Positions 1 through 9,100 of a stretch of DNA of 64,000 bases are shown piece after piece. A program made the translations under genes and the position numbers. The number at the start of each line of letters is the position of its first letter. Within the stretch, counting starts at the first letter, position 1. The stretch is from NCBI RefSeq assembly GCF_003814555.1, contig NZ_RKQN01000002.1, positions 372,001 through 436,000 of the forward strand. Reading direction: 5' to 3'. A model generated the notes under the pieces. That model was not told the origin of the DNA, did not search any database, and saw nothing but the letters and a program-made list of their open reading frames with translations. This stretch comes from Vulcaniibacterium tengchongense (GTDB lineage: Bacteria; Pseudomonadota; Gammaproteobacteria; Xanthomonadales; Xanthomonadaceae).

Positions 1-379
1 TGCCCAGATCGTGCAGCAGCGCGGCCAGTCGGGCGAGCAGGCGGACGTCCTCGCCGTTGTGCCAGTCGTCCTCGTCCTCGCGACGCAGCACGTCGCGAGC
101 GGTGGTGTTGGTCGGAACCGCACCCTCCGCGTTGAAGCGGCGGGCGTCGCCTACGATCCACAGCAACTCGGTATGGTCGCGCCCGCGGATCCAGTGGCAG
201 GCCACAGCGGTGTTCTTGCGCGCGGTCTTGCGCAGAAGCTTGCGCAAGGTGGCCAGCCCCACCTCGGTGATGGCCGTCTGCCAGGTGCGCTCGCCGCGGC
301 GCTCGGCGAACTGGTCGAGGATGCGGCGGGTTTCGACCAAGGCACGCTTGTCGCACTCGCAGACCAGCAGCACGTTCAT
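1..379 (-). CDS. cas3: Type I-F Cas3 (Cas2-Cas3 fusion), N-terminal fragment cut by the window edge
   Basis: Only the first 126 codons are inside the window; the gene continues past base 1. The ATG at 377-379 overlaps the cas1 stop by four bases (ATGA), so the two are translationally coupled. The first ~95 residues look like the Cas2 domain that type I-F carries fused to Cas3 (start MNVLLVCECD, then a basic helix and a GRDHTELLWIVGD strand). Residues 119-126 (AALLHDLG) are the start of the HD nuclease domain, with His123-Asp124 as the first metal ligands. In type I-F the fusion joins Cas1 for spacer acquisition and is recruited by Csy1-4 to degrade targets. The csy genes and the cognate array should lie to the left, outside the window. 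Identity is strong; whether the rest is intact cannot be seen. Confidence 0.9.
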   Translation of the reverse strand, partial: MNVLLVCECDKRALVETRRILDQFAERRGERTWQTAITEVGLATLRKLLRKTARKNTAVACHWIRGRDHTELLWIVGDARRFNAEGAVPTNTTARDVLRREDEDDWHNGEDVRLLARLAALLHDLG

Positions 380-1371
380 GCCGACTGCTCCTGCGCCGGG
401 ACGGCCTGCGCTGCGATTTCCAGCGCTACGGCCTTGGCGGTGTCGATCATGAAGTCCAGCGCTTCGCTGCGCGCCAACGCTTCGATGCAGTTGCGGCGGA
501 ACTGCTGCTCGTCGTCGCCGCGCATTGCCGACAGGAACGCTTGTGGCAGGATGGTGGCGTCCTTGACCAGGTCGGCGACGTCGAAGACCAAGCCGCCGCG
601 CCGGGTCTTGCCGTGCAGCACCGCCAGCCCGTGCGGCAACCCCAGTACCCAGCAGGCCGTCGCGCCGAGGCCGTAGGCCAGGTAGTTGCCGTGGTCGAGG
701 AAGCGGTTGGCCGGGTCGGTGCCGGTGCCGCGCTTGGCGCGGAGGAAATCGCCGTAACCGACGGTATCCGCCGCCAGCTTGAACAATGCCTTGCTCAGCC
801 GCGCCTCCTCGGTCAGCAAGGCCGTGGTGTCCTGCGCCAGCGTCACCGCCTGCCGGCTGCGCTCCACCAGCGCCTGGAGCCTGCCGGCGTCGGCGGCGAA
901 ACCGGCCTCGCGCAAGTGCCGGTGTGGCCATTGCGCTTGCAGGCGTGCGAGGCGGGAAAGCTGGAAGGCCCGCGCGGCCGCCAGGCGCAGGCTGTCGTCG
1001 AACCAGAATTTCACCCAGGCCTGCAGGTACTCGGTGGGCCGATACTCGCTCTGCGGCGAGAACCACACCGCTTCCATGTCCCTCTCATTGGCCGAGAACA
1101 ACGGCGTGCCGCCCCCGCCACAGAAGCCCACCAGTACGCCAGCTTTGGCCAGTTCGCGCACTGCCGCCTGGGTGATGGACGTGCCGGTCCCCAGCAACAG
1201 GCAGGTCGTGTTGGCGATCGGGATGTTCCAGTACAACTGGCGCTTGCCCCCGTCGGTGACGTACTCGACGCGTCCGCCGTTGACCAGCACCCGGCAATGC
1301 TCCAGGTAGTACAGGTTCGCGCGCTTGGAATGCAGGATCGTCTTCAGATCCGAGGGCGACAAATCGTTCAT
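376..1371 (-). CDS. cas1: CRISPR-associated endonuclease Cas1, subtype I-F
   Basis: A 331-residue integrase that inserts new spacers into the CRISPR array together with the Cas2 domain of Cas3. The sequence closely follows the Pseudomonas I-F Cas1 family from end to end (NDLSPSDLKTILHSKRANLY at the start, NRFLDHGNYLAYGL in the middle). The metal ligands are all visible: Glu189 in TEEARLSK, His253 in VLHGKTRRGG, and Asp264/Asp267 in LVFDVADLVKD. The start at 1371 has a good Shine-Dalgarno run (GGGGGAG, 7 bases upstream), and length is normal for the family. It is the first gene of the operon and is divergent from hemC across 286 bases, which must hold both promoters. No array with a I-F (28-nt) repeat is seen in the window. 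Confidence 0.95.
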   Translation of the reverse strand: MNDLSPSDLKTILHSKRANLYYLEHCRVLVNGGRVEYVTDGGKRQLYWNIPIANTTCLLLGTGTSITQAAVRELAKAGVLVGFCGGGGTPLFSANERDMEAVWFSPQSEYRPTEYLQAWVKFWFDDSLRLAAARAFQLSRLARLQAQWPHRHLREAGFAADAGRLQALVERSRQAVTLAQDTTALLTEEARLSKALFKLAADTVGYGDFLRAKRGTGTDPANRFLDHGNYLAYGLGATACWVLGLPHGLAVLHGKTRRGGLVFDVADLVKDATILPQAFLSAMRGDDEQQFRRNCIEALARSEALDFMIDTAKAVALEIAAQAVPAQEQSA

Positions 1372-1657
1372 CAGCCAACTCCCCCCAAGGGACCGGGTCG
1401 CCGCCCTCGAGACGTGGGCGGCGGGAGCGAAATGCGGGAACGACGATGCGCCGCCCGCGAGCCGGCGGCAGGGATGACGCGAAGCCGGCGTTCGCTCTTG
1501 ACGAGCCGGCATCGGCGGATTTGCACGCAGCAGTGGTTCCATCCACTCCCCCCAGGGCCGATTGTGCCGCAAAACGTCGGCGCCCGGCGACCGCCGTATC
1601 GGCGACTCGCATCCAGACAGGCCGGGCGCCGGCCGCGCGCTCGGCGATAATGCCGCG

Positions 1658-2575
1658 ATGGACACGCTGCGCATCGCCACCCGCAAGAGCCCGCTCGCCC
1701 TGTGGCAGAGCGAACACGTCGCCGCGCGGCTGCGCGCGGCGCATCCCGGTTTGCAGGTCGAGCTGGTGCCGATGAGCACGCGCGGCGACGAGGTGCTGGA
1801 CCGTTCGCTGGCGGCGATAGGCGGCAAGGGGCTGTTCCTCAAGGAGCTGGAGCTGGCGATGCTGCGCGGCGAGGCCGACTGCGCGGTGCACTCCCTCAAG
1901 GACGTGCCGATGGACCTGGAGCCGGGCTTCGCGCTGCCGGCGGTGCTGCCGCGCGCCGACCACGCCGATGCCTTCGTCAGCGCGCGCTTCGCCGGCCTGG
2001 ACGCGCTGCCGCCCGGCGCGCGCGTGGGCACCTCGTCGCTGCGCCGGCAGGCGCAGCTGCGCGCGCGGCGTCCGGACCTGCAGGCGATCGACCTGCGCGG
2101 CAACGTCAACACGCGCCTGGCCAAGCTCGACGCCGGCGACTACGACGCGATCGTGCTGGCCTGCGCCGGACTGCAGCGGCTCGGCTTCGAGGCGCGCATC
2201 CGCTGCCGCCTGGACGCGCCGGACTGGCTGCCGGCACCGGCGCAGGGCGCGATCGCGATCGAGTGCCGCGGCGACGACGCGGCCACGCGCGCGCTGTGCG
2301 CCGCGCTCGACGATGCCGGCACCCGCGTCTGCGTCGAGGCCGAGCGGGCGATGAACCGCGCCCTGCACGGCAGTTGCCACGTGCCGGTGGCGGCGTACGC
2401 GCAGCGCGAAGGCGCGCGGCTGCGGCTGCACGGCCTGGTCGGTTCGGCCGCGGACGGGCGCAGCGTGCGCGCGTTCGGCGAAGGCGACGCGGCGACGCCG
2501 GCCCGGCTCGGCGAACAGGTCGCGCGCCGGCTGCTGGAGCAAGGCGCGGCGGCATTGATCGCGGCGGGCGGGTGA
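1658..2575 (+). CDS. hemC: Porphobilinogen deaminase (hydroxymethylbilane synthase)
   Basis: A cytosolic enzyme of haem and tetrapyrrole synthesis that joins four porphobilinogens into hydroxymethylbilane. It has 305 residues, normal for the family. Visible landmarks are the N-terminal [14 protein letters not shown] block, [11 protein letters not shown], the catalytic Asp82 in HSLKDVP, and Cys240 in LHGSCHVPV, which carries the dipyrromethane cofactor. The ATG at 1658 was chosen because the conserved block begins at residue 4; longer in-frame reading upstream has no family similarity. No clear Shine-Dalgarno is present. A GATAAT sequence lies only 7 bases before the ATG, so it could be a -10 only if the message is nearly leaderless. 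It stands alone here, next to cas1 rather than beside hemD. Confidence 0.96.
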   Translation: MDTLRIATRKSPLALWQSEHVAARLRAAHPGLQVELVPMSTRGDEVLDRSLAAIGGKGLFLKELELAMLRGEADCAVHSLKDVPMDLEPGFALPAVLPRADHADAFVSARFAGLDALPPGARVGTSSLRRQAQLRARRPDLQAIDLRGNVNTRLAKLDAGDYDAIVLACAGLQRLGFEARIRCRLDAPDWLPAPAQGAIAIECRGDDAATRALCAALDDAGTRVCVEAERAMNRALHGSCHVPVAAYAQREGARLRLHGLVGSAADGRSVRAFGEGDAATPARLGEQVARRLLEQGAAALIAAGG

Positions 2576-2806
2576 GCGCCCGGTCGCCCGCCTACTCGCG
2601 TCGCCATCGCCGCGTTCGACCTGCCGCCCCGGCATGCGCGGCTTCGCCCCGCCCTCGTCCGGACGGCCGTGGGCGGGGCCAGGCGCGTCCGCGGCGGATC
2701 GACATGCGGCCGCGCGGACCGCGCTCCATCGCTCGTCGCTCCATCGTGCCGGTGTCCGCGCACCTCCCAGCCGAGGCGTGCGGCTTGCGTCGCGACGCCG
2801 GTGCGC

Positions 2807-3505
2807 TCAGAACCGGCGGCGCAGCTCGATCGTGCTTTCCGCGGTCTCGCTGCCGCCGCCGCTCTGGGTGTCGTGGCGGATCGCGAAGTCGCTCTCCAGC
2901 GTCCAGTTCGGCCACAGGTTCACGTCCAGGCTGACCGACTGCTTGACGAAGGCCTCGCCGTGGCCGCTTTCGAACTGCACGCGCTGGGTCCAGCGCGCGC
3001 GCTCGCCGAACCGCTGGCCGAAGTTCAGTTCGCCGCGGAACACCGCGCCGGGGCGGTTGATGCCGTCGTCGTGCAGCGGCGCCAAGCGGTAGCCGGCGCC
3101 GAGCTTGAGGCCGAGCTCGGTGGGGCCGTTGCGCAGGGCCTGCACGCCGAAGCGGCCGCCGATGCGGTAGTCGTTGGAGTACAGCTCGCGCGACTCGCGC
3201 GGCGTCGCCGGCGCGCTCAGCGCGGCGTAGCGCTGGCTGCCGGGCAGCGGCGGCGGCGCCTCGCGCCGGGCGGGGATGATCGGGTCACGCGGCGGCGCCA
3301 GCGCCAGGCGCCATTCCTCGTCGCCGCAGCGGGTGGAGAAGCAGTACAGCCGCATCTGCGCCGGATCGCTCGCGATCGCGATCAGCGTCGGGTCGCCGGT
3401 GACGACCGGCAGGGGCATGGTGACGAACGGCCCGCTCAGCAGGGCGTACGCGAGGGCGCCGAGCATGGTTGGACGGGTCTGCGGACTGGCCCCGGATGAT
3501 GCCAT
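2807..3505 (-). CDS. DUF481-type outer-membrane beta-barrel protein
   Basis: A 232-residue protein ending in alternating aromatic/hydrophobic strands and a C-terminal Phe (ELRRRF), the usual signature for insertion by the BAM machinery. The second half resembles the DUF481 (YdiY, salt-induced outer-membrane protein) family: a YRIGGRFGVQ strand, a GLKLGAGYRLA strand, and a terminal series of paired strands. The N-terminus is a hydrophobic signal-like stretch (LGALAYALLSG). The start at 3505 was preferred because it puts an Arg before that stretch; an ATG at 3464-3466 would remove all positive charge. Neither start has a clear ribosome site. Function is unknown. It lies between hemC and the first CRISPR array with no apparent operon partner. 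Confidence 0.65.
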   Translation of the reverse strand: MASSGASPQTRPTMLGALAYALLSGPFVTMPLPVVTGDPTLIAIASDPAQMRLYCFSTRCGDEEWRLALAPPRDPIIPARREAPPPLPGSQRYAALSAPATPRESRELYSNDYRIGGRFGVQALRNGPTELGLKLGAGYRLAPLHDDGINRPGAVFRGELNFGQRFGERARWTQRVQFESGHGEAFVKQSVSLDVNLWPNWTLESDFAIRHDTQSGGGSETAESTIELRRRF

Positions 3506-3548
3506 GAAACCGGTTACAGGCGCAGCCCGCCGTGCGGCACCGGTCACA

Positions 3549-4008
3549 TTCCGCTCAGCCGAGCGCGTGGAGTGAAAACCGTGCCAGCCTGTACGAGGTC
3601 GAAGCAAGGCCCGGTCGCGCCTTCACGGCGCGCGGATTGAAACGGGTTCGGCTCGCTGTCCGCGCAGCCGCCCCACGTCGCGCCATCACGCACGCGCCGC
3701 GGATGCGCACCTGGATGATCCGTCGCACCCTTGCGGGCGCGCGGATTCAAACAACGCGGAGCAGATCGACGGCCTGCCGCCGCTCGAGTCGCGCCCTCAC
3801 GGACGCGGATGGAAACGGCCGGTTAGGCTTGCCTTCGTCGCCGGCGCCAGGGCGCGCCCTTACGGGCGCGCGGATTGAAACGCGCTCGAGCCTGCGACCC
3901 GCACGGCGCAGGTGGTCGCGTCCTCGCGGGAACGCGGATCGAAACCGGCACGAGGTGCGCGGCGGGTACACGCGCGATGGGGTCGCGCCCTCGCGGATGG
4001 ACAGGAAC
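3549..4008 (+). CRISPR. Degenerate CRISPR array (31-nt, type I-C-like repeat), eight repeat remnants
   Basis: Eight diverged copies of a ~31-base repeat lie at 3549-3579, 3614-3643, 3677-3710, 3722-3752, 3788-3816, 3851-3881, 3915-3945 and 3982-4008. The best-kept parts are the 5' GTCGCGCC, a GC-rich inverted repeat, and the 3' GGATTGAAAC. The gaps are unique and spacer-sized (34, 33, 11, 35, 34, 33 and 36 bases), so the period is ~65. The 11-base gap suggests a deletion inside one spacer. No two repeats are identical, unlike a living array. The repeat resembles type I-C repeats known from Xanthomonas, not the I-F repeat expected for the nearby cas1. No I-C cas genes are in the window. It fills the region between the DUF481 gene and soeC, where no gene is seen. 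Confidence 0.8.
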
Positions 4009-4047
4009 GAGCCGGTCGCTTCCACGCCTTCCTGGCGACGCCGCGCC

Positions 4048-5025
4048 TCAGTAATACAGCGTGACCAGATGCCGCGCCTGGGCGAAGAACAGCCAGCGCT
4101 CGACCAGGGTGCCCAGCAGCGTGGCCAACGCCGCCAGCGCGAACACCGGCCCGGCCAGCTCCGGCAGCGCCCAGGCCAGCCAGGCGGCGAACGCCGGCAC
4201 CGCCGCGAACAACAGCACCGCCAGCGCGCGCAGCGGCCGCGCGTGGCGGCGCGCCAGCACGTAACCCATCTCGCGGGTCAGGTAGTTGGCCTCGGTATGC
4301 GGGCGCTCGAACACGGCGACCTCGCGCCCCGGCAGGCCGACTGCGTCGCCACGATCGGCGCCGAGCGGTTGCCGGTCGATGCGATGCCAATAGGCCAGCT
4401 TCAGCGCGGCGGCGAGCGCGGCCAGCGCGAAGGTGACCAGCAGGTTGAACGCCAGCGCCGCGTCGGACAGCGCCGCCCAGTTCGCCAGCGCCATCAGCAC
4501 CATCCAGCCGCCGAGCAAGGCGAAGGCGAAGTACACCGGCACCACCAGCGCCTGCCGCCACGCCGGGACCGGCTTCAGCGAGGCGTAGATCATCGCCGTG
4601 CAGGCCACCGTGCCGGCGGACAGCAGCATCGTCGCCGCGGCGAGCGTAGGCACCAGCGCGCCCTGCAACGGCGCATGGGAGCCGAGGAACGTGGGCGCGG
4701 CCACCGCCGCCAGCAGCGCCAGCACGGCCAGCGCGGTCGCCACCGCCAGCACGCCCTCGCGCGACAGCCACGAGGTGCGCCACTGCGAGAACGCGCGCCA
4801 GGCGCGCGCCGGCCTGCCGAGGTGGAACAGCGAGCTCACCAGCCCGGCCGTGGTCAACACGAAGCCGGTCGCCAGCAGCACCGCCCACAGCAGCGGCAGC
4901 ACGCCCTGCTGGGGCGGCCGTCCCTGCGCGTACGGCAGCAGGATCAGCGCGCCGGTCCACAGCAGCAGGCCGTAGCCGGCGCCGGAGAGCGTGGTGAAGA
5001 GCAGGACGGAGAAGGCGGGATGCAT
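4048..5025 (-). CDS. soeC: NrfD/DmsC-type membrane anchor of a molybdopterin oxidoreductase (probable SoeC)
   Basis: A 325-residue integral membrane protein with about eight hydrophobic helices, for example LLFTTLSGAGYGLLLWTGAL near the start. It matches the DmsC-type anchor that exchanges electrons with the quinone pool for a cytoplasmic Mo/Fe-S module. The motif SSLFHLGRPARAW, typical of the family, follows the third helix. It is last in the minus-strand operon after soeA, a small protein and soeB. The start at 5025 begins right at the first helix. A longer in-frame start at 5097 would add 24 polar residues and lacks support. The 183-base gap after soeB is longer than the other junctions and is GC-rich with no gene. 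The SoeC label rests on the partner proteins; DmsC-like anchor is the safer name. Confidence 0.75.
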   Translation of the reverse strand: MHPAFSVLLFTTLSGAGYGLLLWTGALILLPYAQGRPPQQGVLPLLWAVLLATGFVLTTAGLVSSLFHLGRPARAWRAFSQWRTSWLSREGVLAVATALAVLALLAAVAAPTFLGSHAPLQGALVPTLAAATMLLSAGTVACTAMIYASLKPVPAWRQALVVPVYFAFALLGGWMVLMALANWAALSDAALAFNLLVTFALAALAAALKLAYWHRIDRQPLGADRGDAVGLPGREVAVFERPHTEANYLTREMGYVLARRHARPLRALAVLLFAAVPAFAAWLAWALPELAGPVFALAALATLLGTLVERWLFFAQARHLVTLYY

Positions 5026-5208
5026 GCGCTGGTCAGCAAATGCCGCGCCGGTCCCCGCGCACGCGGGGCGGGGAACCTGCGCTTGCGGGTTGCGCAACGG
5101 GGCCTTGGCCGGGCCGGCCCGCCGGCCGCGGCAGGCGGCGGGACGGCAGGTCCTTGGCTCCGCTCGCGCGGCGGTCCACAGCGGCGGGATGGAAAACGAG
5201 GGGAAGGC

Positions 5209-5967
5209 TCATCGCGACAGCACGCGGTCGAGCCAGCGCAGCAGCGGCGGCAGCGCGGCGGTGTCGAGCGGCTCCTCGGCGGGGGCGGCGTCCTGGCCGG
5301 CGCGGCGCGGCCGCGGCGGCAGGTACTTGTTGACCGGCCGGTAGCCCAGCTGCGGCAGCAGGTCGACGCCGCCGCGCTCGGCCACCAGCCTCGACACCGG
5401 CGAGTCCGGGTCGCCGAGGTCGCCGAAGTGGCGCGCGCGGGTCGGGCAGGCCTGCACGCAGGCCGGCTGGCGCTCGGCCTCGGGCAGGTTCTCGTTGTAG
5501 ATGCGGTCGATGCACAGCGTGCATTTCTTCATCACGCCCTCGACCGCGCTGTACTCGCGCGCGCCGTAGGGGCAGGCCCAGGAGCACAGCTTGCAGCCGA
5601 TGCACTTGTCCTCGTCGACCAGCACGATGCCATCCTCGGCGCGCTTGTAGCTGGCGCCGGTCGGGCACACGGTGACGCAGGCGGGGGTCTCGCAATGCAG
5701 GCACGAGCGCGGGAAGTGCAGCGTGCCCGCCGGCTGCGCCGGCGCATCGCCGCACGCGGGCGCCGCCGCCACCTCGTAGCTGTGCACGCGGTTGAACCAC
5801 ACGCCCGAGGGCTGCCCGCCGTAGGGCTGCTCGTCGGGCAGCGGCGCGGCGAAGCCGCCGGCGTTCCATTCCTTGCAGCTGACCGCGCAGGCATGGCAGC
5901 CGACGCAGGTGTCCAGGTCGATCACCAGGCCGAGCTTCTTCTTCGACGGCGGCGGCAGCGCGGTCAT
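5209..5967 (-). CDS. soeB: Four-cluster ferredoxin subunit (probable SoeB)
   Basis: A 252-residue iron-sulfur protein that passes electrons between the molybdenum subunit and the membrane anchor. Four cysteine sets for [4Fe-4S] clusters are visible: CVGCHACAVSC near residue 18, CLHCETPACVTVCP, CIGCKLCSWACP, and CTLC followed by CVQACP. This is the DmsB/SoeB arrangement. There is no Tat or Sec signal, so the protein is cytoplasmic. The ATG at 5967 overlaps the stop of the upstream 69-residue gene by four bases. A proline- and arginine-rich tail follows the last cluster ([10 protein letters not shown]). Its electron carrier role is secure; the natural substrate of the complex is inferred. Confidence 0.85.
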   Translation of the reverse strand: MTALPPPSKKKLGLVIDLDTCVGCHACAVSCKEWNAGGFAAPLPDEQPYGGQPSGVWFNRVHSYEVAAAPACGDAPAQPAGTLHFPRSCLHCETPACVTVCPTGASYKRAEDGIVLVDEDKCIGCKLCSWACPYGAREYSAVEGVMKKCTLCIDRIYNENLPEAERQPACVQACPTRARHFGDLGDPDSPVSRLVAERGGVDLLPQLGYRPVNKYLPPRPRRAGQDAAPAEEPLDTAALPPLLRWLDRVLSR

Positions 5968-6173
5968 CGCCGGGTGCCCCCGGCGATCAACCACACCCCC
6001 AGCGCGCACAGGGCGATGCCGAGGCTGACCCGCGGCAGCAGGCCGACCAGCGGCGGCCACGCCAGGCCGACCGGATCGAGCAGCGGGTCGAACACGCCGA
6101 ACACCAGCAGGATCGTCAGCACGAACCCGGCGGCCAGGCACAGCCAGCCGAGGAGCGAAGCCCAGGATTTCAT
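5964..6173 (-). CDS. Small two-helix membrane protein coupled to soeA and soeB
   Basis: A 69-residue protein with two hydrophobic segments, LLGWLCLAAGFVLTILLVFG and VSLGIALCALGVWLIAGG, separated by a short DPLLDPVGLAWPP loop. Both junctions are four-base ATGA overlaps: its ATG (6171-6173) overlaps the soeA stop, and its stop overlaps the soeB start. It is therefore translated in step with the enzyme subunits. I do not recognise a family. Its tight placement suggests an assembly factor or an accessory membrane subunit of the complex, but this is inference. It is a real gene rather than a chance frame because the adjacent starts depend on it. Confidence 0.75.
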   Translation of the reverse strand: MKSWASLLGWLCLAAGFVLTILLVFGVFDPLLDPVGLAWPPLVGLLPRVSLGIALCALGVWLIAGGTRR

Positions 6174-9100
6174 CGGCGCGTCCCCGTGCGGAATTCGGCG
6201 CCGTAGCGCAGCGGCCCCGGCGGCGCCTCGCCCAGCGGCAGCGGCGCGAACTGCGGCGCGCTCGCGTCCGCGGGCGCGGCCTTGGCGATGCGCACGCGCA
6301 GGTCGAACCAGGCCGCCTGGCCGGTGACCGGGTCGGCGTTGGCGTAGTCGCCGCGCGGGGTCAGGTCGCTGATCAGGTGGTTGAGCAGGAAGCCGCGGCG
6401 GCCCTCCGGCGCGTCCTGGTCGAGGCGCCAGGCGCCGCGGCGCTTGCCGATCGCGTTCCAGGTCCAGACCGTGTCGGGCTGCACGTTGGCCGCGAACCGG
6501 GCCTGCACGACGATGCGGCCGTGGTGCGAGCGCACCTCGACCCAGTCGCCGTCGGCAATGCCGTGGCGCGCGCCGGTGTCCGGGTGCAGGTACAGCCAGT
6601 TGCGCGCGGCGATCTGCCGCAGCCAGGCGTTCTGCGAACCCCAGGCGTGGTACATGAACATCGGCCGCTGGGTGACCGCGCTGAGCGGGAACGGATGGGC
6701 GTCGCCGCGCGCGGAGGTCGCCGGCGCCCCGCCCTCTCCCCGCTCCTCTCCCGCAAGCGGGCGGGACGGCGCGGCCGCGCTGCGGGCGTCGCTTCGACCG
6801 CCCTCGTTCCGGTCCGGGCGGTGCGCGGCTTCGAGTTGCGCCGATTCCAGGGGCTCGTACCAGATCGGCAACGGGTCGAAGTACGTCGCCAGCCGTTCGC
6901 GGTGCTGCGGCGGCGGTTGCACCGCGCCGTGCCCCTGCGCGGCCAGGCGGAACCGCTGCAACGGCTCGGCGTAGAGCTGCAGCGCGATCGGCGCGGCGGT
7001 GCCGAGGAAGCCCATGCGCTGCGCCCAGTCCAGGTAGCCGCGGTTGGCCATCTTGAAGTAGCGCGCGTGCTCGGGGATCTCGCTGCGCCAGAAGCCGCCG
7101 TGCTCGACGTAGCGCGCCAGCTGCTGCGGGTTCGGCGGGCCCTTGGCCTCCAGCGCGCCGTCGGCGCCGCGCCAGCCGGCGAGCAGGCCCACGCCCGGCG
7201 CGCGCTCGTGGCGGACGATGTAGTCGGCGTAGTCGCGGTACTTCGGCGAGCCGTCCTCGTTCACCAGGCCGGGCAAGCCCAGCCGCGCGCCGAGCTCGAT
7301 CAGCACCGACTGGAAGCCGCGCACGTCGCGGCCTTCCATCTGCGCGGCGGGATCGAGCACGGGATGGCGGATCGCGTCGGCGGCGCCGTCGGCGTCGGAG
7401 ATCGGCCGGTCGAGCAGGCTGATCGCGTCGAACCGCTCCAGGTAGGTGGTGTCCGGCAGCACCAGGTCGGCGTAGGCGACCATCTCGCTGGCGTAGGCGT
7501 CGGCGTAGACGATGCGCGGGATCCGGTATTCGCCGTGCTCGTCCTTGTCGGTGAGCCAGCGGATCGTCTCGGCGGTGTTCATCGCCGAGTTCCAGCTCAT
7601 GTTCGCCATGAACATCAGCAGCGTGTCGATCCGGTACGGATCGCCGGCCCAGGCGTTGCGGATCACCGTGTGCATCAGCCCGTGCGCGCTGAGCGGATAG
7701 GCCCAGGAGAACGCGTGGTCGATGCGGCGCGGGCGGCCTTCGGCGTCGACCAGCAGGTCCTCCGGGCCGTGCACGAAGCCCAGCGGCGGCGCGTCGAGCG
7801 TGCCGTCCTCGCGGCGCGCGCGGCCGGGGCGGTTCGGCGGCGGCACCGGCTTCGGGTACGGCGGCTGGTAGCGGAACGACCCGGGCGCATCGACCGCGCC
7901 GAGCAGCAGCTGCAGCACGTGCAACGCGCGGCAGGTGTGGAAGCCGTTGCTGTGCGCGCTGATCCCGCGCATCGCGTGCATCGCCACCGGGCGGCCGACC
8001 ATCTCGGCATGCGCGCGGCCCCAGGCGTCGGTCCAGGGAATCGGCAGGCGCAGGTTCGAGTCGAACGCGGCCTGGGCCAGCTCGCGCGCGATCCGGCGGA
8101 TGGTCTCGGCCGGGACGCCGCAGCGCTCGGCGACGGCCTCGGGGGCGTACTGCGGGTCGAGGTAGCGTTCGGCCAGCAGCTGGAACACCGGCACGGCGCG
8201 GCGGCCGTCGGGCAGCGCGTATTCGCCGACCACCGCGGGCGAGAGGCCGATCGCGTCGGCGGGCGCGAGGGCGCCGCGGCCCTGGTCCTCGCGGCCCTCG
8301 CCCCGGCCGCCTCCCGCAAACGGGCGAGGCGGCCCGCCGGGCGCGCCATGGGAATCGTGTGGCGACCCGTCGCGGGCTCCGCTCGCGGGAGCGGGATCGG
8401 GGCGGGGGCGCGCGCCGCGGTCCCAGCACAACGGCCGCCCCTGCGCGTCGCGCGCGAACAGCCCGTCGTCGGCCGCGCCGGGATCGCGGATCACCAGCCA
8501 GTGCGCGTCGGTGTAGCGCACCAGGTAGTCGAGGTCGATGCGGTCGGCGCGCAGCAGCTCGTGGATCAGCGCGAACGCGAACAGGCCGTCGGTGCCGGGG
8601 CGGATGCCGATCCATTCGTCGGCGATCGCGCCGTAGCCGCTGCGCACCGGGTTCACCGCGACGATCTTGGCGCCGCGCGCCTTCAGCCTGCCCAGGCCGA
8701 GCTTGATCGGGTTGGAATCGTGGTCCTCGGCCACGCCCCACAGCATCAGGTAGCGGGTGTGCTCCCAGTCCGGCTCGCCGAACTCCCAGAAGCTGCCGCC
8801 GAGCGTGTACAGCCCGCCGGCGGCCATGTTGACCGAGCAGAAGCCGCCGTGCGCGGCGTAGTTCACGGTGCCGAACTGTTGCGCCCACCAGCCGGTCAGC
8901 GCCTGGCTCTGGTCGCGCCCGGTGAAGAAGGCCAGCTCGTCGGGGTTGCGCTCGCGGATCGGCTTCAGCCACGAGGTCGCGATCTCCAGGGCCTCGTCCC
9001 ATTCGATCTCGCGGAACTCGCCGGACCCGCGCTCGCCCACCCGCAGCAGCGGCTTGCGCAGCCGCGCCGGCGAGTAGTGCTGCATGATCCCGGCCGAGCC

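Noticed and set aside
1646-1651. GATAAT as a -10 box for hemC
   Set aside because: It lies 7 bases from the ATG with no -35 at the proper distance (CGGGCG); a leaderless message would be needed, so it is not listed as a promoter.
3677-3710. Possibility that the third repeat of the first array is chance similarity
   Set aside because: It keeps GTCGCGCC, TCACG and GCGGAT in order and lies 33 bases after the previous repeat; the short following gap is better explained by deletion.
3532-6327. A 931-codon plus-strand frame crossing the CRISPR array and the soe genes
   Set aside because: It runs through the repeat array and antisense to soeC and soeB, with composition typical of a shadow frame.
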